Part shown: piece after piece, positions 1 through 7,513 of the stretch | Layout of the letters: every line of letters starts with the position of its first letter | Numbering within the stretch: position 1 is the stretch's first letter | Assembly (NCBI GenBank): GCA_012267435.1 | Contig: JAAXGM010000006.1 | Span: forward strand, 81,974 to 119,018 | Reading direction: 5' to 3' | DNA from: Gemmatimonadota bacterium | GTDB lineage: Bacteria; Gemmatimonadota; Gemmatimonadetes; Longimicrobiales; Gaopeijiaceae | DNA: 37,045 bases | Notes under the pieces: generated by a model | What the model was told of the DNA's origin: nothing | What the model saw: only the letters and a program-made list of their open reading frames with translations | The model's database searches: none | Made by a program: the position numbers and the translations under genes

Positions 1-533
1 GGTGTGCCTGTCGCGATCAGGTCTCCCGGCTCGAGGGTCATGACCGCGGTGATGAAGCGGATCAGTTCGGGGATCGGGAACACCATGGTGTCCACATGGG
101 CATGCTGGCGCACGCTCCCGTTGACGCGCGTGATCACCTCGAGCTGCCCGACATCCACGTCGGCCACCGGGACCGGTTCACCCACGGGGCAGAAGGTGTC
201 GAAGCTCTTGGCGCGCGTCCACTGTCCGTCCCCGCGCTGCAGATCGCGCGCGGTCACGTCGTTCAGCGGCACGATGGCTTCGATCACGTCCCATGCGTCC
301 TCGCGCGCCACCCCGCGGGCGCGCTTCCCCACCACCAACCCGATCTCTCCCTCGAAGTCCACCCGCCCGGCCCACGAGGGCGTCCGGATGGTCTCGCCGG
401 AGGCCAGCAGGGAGGAAACCGGCTTCAGGAAGATGATCGGCTCCGGGGGAACTTCGGTGCCCAGTTCCCGTGCGTGCAGCGCATAGTTCTTTCCTACGCA
501 CACGATCTTGGTGGGGGTACGCTCTAGGCTCAT
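1..533 (-). CDS. Fumarylacetoacetate hydrolase family protein (3' end truncated by window edge)
   Basis: Reverse-strand translation MSLERTPTKIVCVGKNYALHARELG...PIIFLKPVSSLL...VDFEGEIGLVVGKRARGV...NDVTARDLQ...WTRAKSFDTFCPVGEPV...ITAVMTLEPGDLIATGT; FAH core motifs. ATG at 533. Confidence 0.9.
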   Translation of the reverse strand, partial: MSLERTPTKIVCVGKNYALHARELGTEVPPEPIIFLKPVSSLLASGETIRTPSWAGRVDFEGEIGLVVGKRARGVAREDAWDVIEAIVPLNDVTARDLQRGDGQWTRAKSFDTFCPVGEPVPVADVDVGQLEVITRVNGSVRQHAHVDTMVFPIPELIRFITAVMTLEPGDLIATGT

Positions 534-624
534 GGGGACGCGCCCGTGCTTTCCGTGGTTGAGGTGAGCATGGATCGGGACATCAGGACCCGCTCGAGGC
601 AGCGCCGGCGCGCGGTTTCGCCTT

Positions 625-840
625 CTAACCGCCCGATGGCAGGCGGTTCCTCCGGCGCGTGTGCAGGAGCGTGCCGATCAATGCCCCCAGTCCGGCGACG
701 GCGAGGAAGCCACCGATCACTGCCCACCAGAAGCCCAGGTCAGCGTGTCCGCCGGCCCATCCATCCGCCGAATGGCCAAAGGCCAGGAAGGTAATGACCG
801 CGTAGAAGGCCGCGACGAGAATGCCGGCGATCCGTTTCAT
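625..840 (-). CDS. Small two-TM hypothetical membrane protein (71 aa)
   Basis: MKRIAGILVAAFYAVITFLAFGHSADGWAGGHADLGFWWAVIGGFLAVAGLGALIGTLLHTRRRNRLPSGG; two hydrophobic segments; fits between flanking minus-strand genes. Confidence 0.6.
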   Translation of the reverse strand: MKRIAGILVAAFYAVITFLAFGHSADGWAGGHADLGFWWAVIGGFLAVAGLGALIGTLLHTRRRNRLPSGG

Positions 841-970
841 GGAATCAGAGCCCGATGCGGGTGCCGCGCAGAGGCAGGACCCCTGTCGCGTGAAGGGAAG
901 ACCGCGAACGCTGAGTAATGTACCCCGTTGGTCGCGGGGGACAAGCTGCCGGCGACGACCCGCCCGCCTC

Positions 971-3643
971 CTATCCCGCCTGCCGCGCGGCCCGCGGTTC
1001 GCCGGCGGACCTGTAGAACGCACGCAGGCGCTCCTCGATGCGGCGCCACGGCCCGTGGACGAGCGGTGCCGGGGGTAGGGATTCGAGCAGGTAGCGGCCA
1101 TAGCGGTACTTGACGATGCGCGAGTCCAGCAGCACCACGGCCCCGTGGTCTCGCCGCGAGCGCACCAGGCGACCGAATCCCTGGCGCAGACGAAGCGCCG
1201 CCCGAGGCAGCATGAACTCCTGGAACGGGTTGCGTCCGCCCGCCTCGATGGCTTCCATGCGTGCCTCGACCACGGGATCCGTGGGGACGCTGAACGGAAG
1301 CTTCTGGATGAGCAGCGCGCGCAGGGGGCGGCCGGGCACGTCCACTCCCTCCCAGAAGGAAGAGGTGCCCAGCAGGATCGCATTGCCCGCCTCGACGAAG
1401 CGGGCCAGAAGCCGGGACCGGTCGTCCTCGCCGTGCACCAGCAGGGGCCAGGATCCCGCTCCTCCCTGCCGCAGGGCCTCCGCCACCGCGCACAGCGCCC
1501 GATGCGAGGTGAAGAGGGCGAAAAGCCCACCCCGGGAGATGTCCGCGAGCGCGACCACCGCGCGGGCCGTGGCACGATTGAACGAGCCGCTTCCCGCCGA
1601 ATCTCCGAACGATGGCCGGGGCAGGTCCGACGGGACGCAGAGCAGCGTCTGCGCACCGAAGTCGAAGGGAGAGTCGATGCGTGCTTCGGCGACCTGGAGC
1701 GCACGCGCATCCCCGGGGGCGTGCGCGAGCCCGAGACGTCCTCGCAGGAAGCTGAAGTCCTTGCGCGTGGTCAGGGTCGCGGAGGTAAGCACGGTGGTGC
1801 GAACGCGCTCGAACAGCTGTTCCCGGAGCAATTCGTCCAGTTCGATGGGCGCGGCGGCGAGATGAAGGTTCCGGCGTTTGCCGCGCCGCAGACTTCTCTG
1901 CTCCACCCAGCGAACGTGACGCTGCCCCTCCTCCGCCGGATCCAGGACCAGGCGCAGGCTCCGCGACGCATTGGTGAGGCGGCGCTCGATGCTCCGCAGG
2001 TCGAGGATCCTTCCCTCCAGCGGTTCGCGCCACTCGTCGGTGAGCTCGACGCGCACGGCAAGTTCGGACACTTCGCGAACCAGTCCCGAGAGCGCGTCCA
2101 GCAGCGCGCCGAGGCTCCCTTGGACGCGTTCCTGGTCGATCGGTTCGGGGAGCTGCTCCGACCCCAGCCTGACACGGACTCCTCCGGGCAGCGGCGCCAT
2201 CTCATCGAGGATCTGGAAGAAGTCTTCGAATTGCCCGCGCGTCCGAGCCAGCGATGGGAGCACGCGGTCCTTGAGGCGGTCCAGAAGCGGCTTCGTGGCC
2301 GGACCCGCGAGAGCGCCCGCCGACCGCAGGCCATCTTCCGCCACTGTGGGGAGGCCGGCGAGATTGCGGCGCACCACCCCCGCCACGCGCTCCAAGCGGG
2401 TGAGCGTGGCGGCGAGCCCCTTCCGGCTGACGCTTGCGCCCAGGTGGCTGGTGGCGGCGTCCTCGACGTTGTGCGCTTCGTCCAGGATCAGTCGCCGGTA
2501 TGCCGGCAGCGCGGCGGACTGGGTGAAGTTGTCGGTGACGATGCGCAGGGAGAGGTCGGCGAAGAGGAGGTGGTGGTTCACGACCAGCACGTCCGCGGAC
2601 GCCGCAACACGGCGCGAGCGCTGGTAGAAGCACGACTGGAAGTGGGGGCAGCGGGCGTGCAGGCAGATGTCGGAGTCGGACCGCACTTCCTCCCATACCT
2701 CCGGGGACGGCGCAGTCGCCAGGTCGGCGAGCGACCCGTCCTCCGTGGCGGCGATCCAGTCGAGTAGCGCGTCGACCTCCTGCGTGCGGTCCTCCCCGAA
2801 GAGGGTGGCCGCGGCTTCCGCCGCCAGATGGGCACGTCGGATCGAGATGTAGTTCCCCCTGCCCTTCATCAGCGCCCAACGGAAGTCTTCGCCCAGGAGC
2901 TCGCGCACGAGCGGAAGATCCTTGGCGACCAGCTGCTCCTGCAGGTTGATGGTGTTGGTGGAGACGACCGTGCGTTCCTTGTTGCGGATCGCCCAGCGGG
3001 CCGCGGGCAGCAGGTAGGCAACCGACTTCCCGGTGCCGGTGCCGGCCTCCACCAGGGTGGCCCCTCCCTGGTTGTATCCTCGCGCCACCTCCGCCAGCAT
3101 TGCGCGCTGGCCCGGACGGTCCTCATAGCGCTCGTGCAGGCGCGACAGGGCGCCGCCCGGGGCGACCACCGCCTCCAGTTCGGGGATGTCCAGGGGCTCG
3201 AGCGACGACGGCGGCGGGGGTTCCACCACCACGTACAGCGCTCGCGCCAGGTTGTCGACGATGGCGCTGCCGAGACCCTGCTCGTAGAGCTGGCCGGCCA
3301 CATGGAGGTCCGCGTCGGAGGGCTCCAGCACCCCTGAGGGGTGGTTGTGCAGCATGATCTCGCCGGTGCGAGCGTCGTTCGCGGCGGCAAGAACGGCCGC
3401 CCGATTGCCCCGGGCGACGGTGCGCGGGTCAACGATGACGCGCTCGGGCGTCACGGTGGCGAGAAAGCTGACCTCGCGCCCGCCCGCTCGCGCGATCTGC
3501 TCGCGCATGCGACCCGCCGCCTCGGGAGCGAGAACAAGATTGGGCCGGGGACGAAACCGCCCGGGGGTCACGAGGCGGAGGTCCGGAGGCTGATCTTCCC
3601 GCCCGCCGGCGTCAGCAGTCCGTGGATGTCTCCGCGCGCACAC
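971..3643 (-). CDS. DinG/XPD-type superfamily 2 ATP-dependent helicase with N-terminal RadC/JAMM-like domain
   Basis: Walker A EAGTGTGKSVAYLLPAA, LDEAHNVEDAA (DEAH), C-terminal QGFGRLVRSRRDHGAVVLLDSR; N-terminal HNHPSGVLEPSDAD matches JAMM HxHPx(6)Sx(2)D. Exact start codon uncertain (GTG at 3643 in ORF track). Confidence 0.92.
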   Translation of the reverse strand: MCARRHPRTADAGGREDQPPDLRLVTPGRFRPRPNLVLAPEAAGRMREQIARAGGREVSFLATVTPERVIVDPRTVARGNRAAVLAAANDARTGEIMLHNHPSGVLEPSDADLHVAGQLYEQGLGSAIVDNLARALYVVVEPPPPSSLEPLDIPELEAVVAPGGALSRLHERYEDRPGQRAMLAEVARGYNQGGATLVEAGTGTGKSVAYLLPAARWAIRNKERTVVSTNTINLQEQLVAKDLPLVRELLGEDFRWALMKGRGNYISIRRAHLAAEAAATLFGEDRTQEVDALLDWIAATEDGSLADLATAPSPEVWEEVRSDSDICLHARCPHFQSCFYQRSRRVAASADVLVVNHHLLFADLSLRIVTDNFTQSAALPAYRRLILDEAHNVEDAATSHLGASVSRKGLAATLTRLERVAGVVRRNLAGLPTVAEDGLRSAGALAGPATKPLLDRLKDRVLPSLARTRGQFEDFFQILDEMAPLPGGVRVRLGSEQLPEPIDQERVQGSLGALLDALSGLVREVSELAVRVELTDEWREPLEGRILDLRSIERRLTNASRSLRLVLDPAEEGQRHVRWVEQRSLRRGKRRNLHLAAAPIELDELLREQLFERVRTTVLTSATLTTRKDFSFLRGRLGLAHAPGDARALQVAEARIDSPFDFGAQTLLCVPSDLPRPSFGDSAGSGSFNRATARAVVALADISRGGLFALFTSHRALCAVAEALRQGGAGSWPLLVHGEDDRSRLLARFVEAGNAILLGTSSFWEGVDVPGRPLRALLIQKLPFSVPTDPVVEARMEAIEAGGRNPFQEFMLPRAALRLRQGFGRLVRSRRDHGAVVLLDSRIVKYRYGRYLLESLPPAPLVHGPWRRIEERLRAFYRSAGEPRAARQAG

Positions 3644-3758
3644 CGAGAGCGGCGAGGTGCCGGGCGGACAAAGCGCTTCGAAGACTGCATGGAGGTCACC
3701 AAGCGGCCGCCGGGCAGCGCCAAATCAGGCCTGACCACACTCTCGCGGGCCTGCGGAG

Positions 3759-3920
3759 ATGCAAACCCCACCAACCAACCGGCATCCTGGTCGGGAAGCG
3801 AATACGGAGCTGTGGAGCGAGTACGTCGTGCTCTACGCGGCAAGGGACTACGGGGTGAGACGGCCTAACGACGCGCTGACCGTGCGGTCATTGTGGAATG
3901 GGTTACAAGAAACGCAATGA
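3759..3920 (+). CDS. Putative small ORF (53 aa), unknown
   Basis: ATG...TGA frame: MQTPPTNRHPGREANTELWSEYVVLYAARDYGVRRPNDALTVRSLWNGLQETQ*; protein-like composition, but no good RBS and it overlaps the 3' end of the convergent gene. Confidence 0.25.
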   Translation: MQTPPTNRHPGREANTELWSEYVVLYAARDYGVRRPNDALTVRSLWNGLQETQ

Positions 3921-4446
3921 AGCCCAATACGTTGAGCGCTTCGCCCCCCGTAAGGGCAAGGCCCGTCCAGGCGGCTCCTCCAGCCACGAATCCGAGCGTA
4001 GAACCACGGAGCGTCTCAACAAAATCACCTCCGCCCACCGTCGCCACCAACACCGGAGTGCCAATGGCGATCGCCACGCCTCCCCCAAGGTAGGCCAAGA
4101 CGTTGTCGTTGCGCCTACATGCAATCAAGCAGCCCATAACCATTGCCCCCCCGAAGAGGTCTCCCCCAACGGCACTGATCCCAGTCAGAACTCCGCAGGT
4201 CGAGCCGCAGGTCCCGTCGTTGCCGGGGCCCTGCATCGAATCGACTATTGACGATGGCGGTCGCGGTCGCGTCGGCGCGAGCGTTTCTCCGCCGCGCGCG
4301 TCGAGAATCAATTCTCCGGTGATGGGAAACAGCTCGCTCAGTGGACGTGCCACCTCTTGCGGGCTGGCCGAACCGGGCGTCGCACCGGTCACAAATGCGG
4401 CTGCCAGGGCGGCAGCGAAAAGGTGCGGTGGCTGCTCTCGAGACAT
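3865..4446 (-). CDS. Hypothetical exported, Gly-rich protein with hydrophobic C-terminal half
   Basis: MSREQPPHLFAAALAAAFVTGATPGSASPQEVARPLSELFPITGELI... signal-peptide-like N-terminus, Cys pairs (GTCGSTCG, MGCLIACRR), Gly-rich hydrophobic segments. Confidence 0.6.
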   Translation of the reverse strand: MSREQPPHLFAAALAAAFVTGATPGSASPQEVARPLSELFPITGELILDARGGETLAPTRPRPPSSIVDSMQGPGNDGTCGSTCGVLTGISAVGGDLFGGAMVMGCLIACRRNDNVLAYLGGGVAIAIGTPVLVATVGGGDFVETLRGSTLGFVAGGAAWTGLALTGGEALNVLGFIAFLVTHSTMTARSARR

Positions 4447-4454
4447 GGATACTC

Positions 4455-5702
4455 CTAGGTCTTGCGCTGCTTCTTGCGAGCCGCCGGGAAGAGGACGTTG
4501 TTCAGGATCAGGCGATAGCCGCCCGAATTGGCGTGCAGCGAGAGATCCGTCGGCGGATCGCCGATCTGGTGCTCGGGGTCTTCCGGATCGTGCCCGCCGT
4601 AGAAGGTCCAGGTTCCCTCGCCGCGGTTCCCGTGGAGGTACTTGGCCCATCCGCCCTCCTGCGCCAGGATGATGGCGCCCGGCTTGATGCGGTCCAGGCG
4701 GAAGGACGTGGTGAGTCCGTAGAAGTCGGAGAGCACGTCCTCGTGGCTCTGCGTCAGCATCGACGGCACGGGATCCAGCTTGGCCGAGAACTCGAAGAGG
4801 GTGAACGTTCCCAGTTCCTCGCGCCACGGAGTGTTCACCTGATGGCCATCGATGTCGCTGAAGGCGTTGACCGACGGAGACAGCTGCACTTCGGCATTCT
4901 GAAACCCCAGCGCCCGGCCCCACTGCATGTGCGCCGAGGCGTCGAGAGCGGGCGGAGTACCGTCCGCGAAAGCCGCCGCGATGTCGGCTTCCCGGGCCGC
5001 CAGGGCCAGGCCGAGCGTTTCGGTTGCCGAGCACATGGCAAAAAGGAAGCCGCCTCCCTCGACGTAGTCCAGAATCACGCTCGCCACCGCCTTCTTGAGC
5101 GCGGGCACGTGCGGATATCCGAACGCGGTCGCCACCTCCTGGTTGCGCGCCACTTCCTCCTGCAGCCAGGGAGCTCCCGCGTAGGTGATGAAGAACTTGG
5201 AATACTGGCCGGTGAAGTCCTCGTGGTGAAGGTGGAGCCACTCGTAGTTCTCCAGATCCCCGTTCAGGACTTCCGGATCCCACACCTTGTCGTAGGTGAT
5301 GCCCGCATACTCGAGCGCCATGGTTACGGCGTCGTCCCAGGGAGTCGTGTTGGCGGGCGTGTAGATCGCAACACTGGGCGCCTTCTCGAGGATCACCGAC
5401 TCCATGTTCGAGCGCGCGATCAGCGCTCGTATCCCGGCCACGTCGGCCGCGCCCACCGGCTCGATGCTGACGCCGCGAAACGCCGCTTCCCGGCGAACAT
5501 CCTGTCTATCCGGCAGAAGGAAGGAGCCGTCCCGGTAGTTGAGCAGCCACTCGGCGGTCGCACTCCTCTCGAGGCTCCAGTAGGTGAGGCCGTAGGCCTT
5601 CAGGTGATCGTCCTGATCCTGGTCCATCGGCACCAGCAGATGCTGGGCTCGCAGGACCTGCGGAACGAGCACCAGAGTCAGGAGCAACCCTGTTCGGCTC
5701 AT
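4455..5702 (-). CDS. 'Asparagine synthetase B'-annotated family exported protein (probably GATase-1-like fold, not a true AsnB)
   Basis: MSRTGLLLTLVLVPQVLRAQHLLVPMDQDQDDHLKAYGLTYWSLERSATAEWLLNYRDGSFLLPD...YEWLHLHHEDFTGQYSKFF...GGGFLFAMCSATETLGLALA...FYGGHDPEDPEHQIGDPPTDLSLHANSGGYRLILNNVLFPAARKK; signal peptide; no canonical AsnB N-terminal Cys or PP-loop seen. Confidence 0.7.
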   Translation of the reverse strand: MSRTGLLLTLVLVPQVLRAQHLLVPMDQDQDDHLKAYGLTYWSLERSATAEWLLNYRDGSFLLPDRQDVRREAAFRGVSIEPVGAADVAGIRALIARSNMESVILEKAPSVAIYTPANTTPWDDAVTMALEYAGITYDKVWDPEVLNGDLENYEWLHLHHEDFTGQYSKFFITYAGAPWLQEEVARNQEVATAFGYPHVPALKKAVASVILDYVEGGGFLFAMCSATETLGLALAAREADIAAAFADGTPPALDASAHMQWGRALGFQNAEVQLSPSVNAFSDIDGHQVNTPWREELGTFTLFEFSAKLDPVPSMLTQSHEDVLSDFYGLTTSFRLDRIKPGAIILAQEGGWAKYLHGNRGEGTWTFYGGHDPEDPEHQIGDPPTDLSLHANSGGYRLILNNVLFPAARKKQRKT

Positions 5703-5734
5703 GCACGGTCCGAGAGCCGACCATTGGAAAGTGT

Positions 5735-7513
5735 TCACGAAGCACCTCCTGACGCCCTCAGGCGTTCCAGTTCGCGGCGGGCCACCGGCACGACCGCGCT
5801 GTTGGGACGGGCCAGAATGAGTTCCTCGAGCAACTCGATGGCGGCTGGCACGCCGGTGGGGGTGGAAGCCCGGTAGCGGGCCAGCTGCAGGATGGCTTCC
5901 GGCGCCTCGCTCGATTCCGGAAAGGTGGCGGCGAGGGACTCGCGCAGGCGCGCCGCCTCGCCCTGCCGGTCGATTTCGTCGGCGATCCGGGCGGCCATGG
6001 CGAGGAGGGGAGGTTGGTCTTCCGGCGGCAAGGCGTGCACCGTCTCGTTCACCAGCGCGAACGCCGCCCCGGCGCCCTCCCTGTGGCGCGCGATGGACAC
6101 GCTGCCCGCCAGCTCGGCCGCCTGCTCGCCGACCCCGTCCAGTATGCCGATCAGCTGCACGATCGCCGTGGCTTCGGTCGCGGGCAGTCCCGCCGCGGCG
6201 AGCATCAGGTTGACGCGGGCGCCCTCCCGGTTGTCCGCTTCGAGCGCCAGCCACGCACGCTCCCGCGCGCTCAGCGGACCTTGAACCCCTTCCAGCACAA
6301 ACGCCGCTGTTTCCGGATCGCCGTCCTTGCGGAAGCGTGCCGAAAGCGCCACCGCCAGCGGATCGGCTTCGGGTGCGTTCGGAAACTCCTGGCGGAAGGC
6401 CGCGAAGCGGTCCAGCAGCGCGAGGGGAGCGCCGGTCGCCGTCTCCAGTCGAATCATCTCGGCGAGAGCCCGTCGCCGTTCCGGTGAGCGCTCGGGCAAC
6501 CCGCGGGCGTACCGCTCTCTGGCCTCCAGCGCGCGGACGGTATCGCCGGCCACGAGCGAGGTGACGGCGATCTGCCGATCCAGCGTACGCGCTCGTGAAC
6601 CCCTCGGAGTCTCCCGACGCAGCTGCTGCAGCGTCCACAGCGCGAGCTGATCGGCGTCCTTTTCCTCAGCGAGGCGCAGCAACGCGTTGAGGAAGCCCTC
6701 GCGCTCCCGCTCGGGAAGATCTCCCGCAACCTCCTCCGCAAGGCGCAGCGCCTCCGGCTTCAGGCGAGCCTCGAGCGCGATCTCGATCGCGGCCCGCCTG
6801 CGGGCTTCGGACGCGCCTTCCGCCGCCAGCTCGCGAACCACCCCAGGTGCCAACCCGGGATTCTCTCCGCCGGTGCGCACCATCCGCCGCAATGCCCCGG
6901 GCGCCTGGGCGTCCGAGCCGTCGAGCGCGCGCGCCCACTCCATGAGAGCCTCCCGGGGACGCCCGAGGCGAAGCAGAACATCTCCCGTTTCCACCGCGAG
7001 AGCTCCGCCACCGGCGCGGCTTTGTCCCCGCCGAAGCACGGAGAGGGCTTCCTCGCCCCCGAACGCCCGCTCGTACACGCGCGCGACTTCGCGATGGGAA
7101 TCCGGCGAGGCCGGGTTCTGCGCGATCCAGGATTCCGCCGCGGATCGCAGTTCAGCCAGGGAATCCACCTCCAGGAGAATCCTCAGCTTGAGGTAGCGGG
7201 GGCCCGTGGACACGGAGTCGACCGCCAGGAACGCGTCGATGGGGTCCAGGACCCGCACCACCCGGCCCTGCGCCCGCAGCACGCGCTCCAAGGCGAAGAT
7301 GGCTCCGGAAGAAGCGGGCCGCTCCCGCAACAGCGAGGTGAGGATCTCGACGGAGGCGGCATAGTCTCCCGCCGACTCGGCGCGAGCCGCTTCGCGCAGC
7401 ATCCTGGATTCCTCGCTGGACGACAGCTGGCCATCCGCTGTGCCAGGCGCCAGCGCCAGGCCCGCCAGGAGCGAGAGGGCGCCGAGCAGGCTCCGACGGC
7501 TGCCGTCGTTCAC
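5735..7513 (-). CDS. Exported tetratricopeptide-repeat-like protein
   Basis: 592 aa, signal peptide (SLLGALSLLAGLALAPGTADGQ), repeated Ala/Leu/Arg-rich helical TPR-like segments (AESAGDYAASVEILTSLLRERPASSGAIFALERVLRAQGR). Confidence 0.75.
   Translation of the reverse strand: MNDGSRRSLLGALSLLAGLALAPGTADGQLSSSEESRMLREAARAESAGDYAASVEILTSLLRERPASSGAIFALERVLRAQGRVVRVLDPIDAFLAVDSVSTGPRYLKLRILLEVDSLAELRSAAESWIAQNPASPDSHREVARVYERAFGGEEALSVLRRGQSRAGGGALAVETGDVLLRLGRPREALMEWARALDGSDAQAPGALRRMVRTGGENPGLAPGVVRELAAEGASEARRRAAIEIALEARLKPEALRLAEEVAGDLPEREREGFLNALLRLAEEKDADQLALWTLQQLRRETPRGSRARTLDRQIAVTSLVAGDTVRALEARERYARGLPERSPERRRALAEMIRLETATGAPLALLDRFAAFRQEFPNAPEADPLAVALSARFRKDGDPETAAFVLEGVQGPLSARERAWLALEADNREGARVNLMLAAAGLPATEATAIVQLIGILDGVGEQAAELAGSVSIARHREGAGAAFALVNETVHALPPEDQPPLLAMAARIADEIDRQGEAARLRESLAATFPESSEAPEAILQLARYRASTPTGVPAAIELLEELILARPNSAVVPVARRELERLRASGGAS

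Noticed and set aside
1145-2767. 540-aa (+) ORF antisense to the DinG-type helicase
   Set aside because: No domain signature; the helicase on the minus strand has all catalytic motifs in frame.
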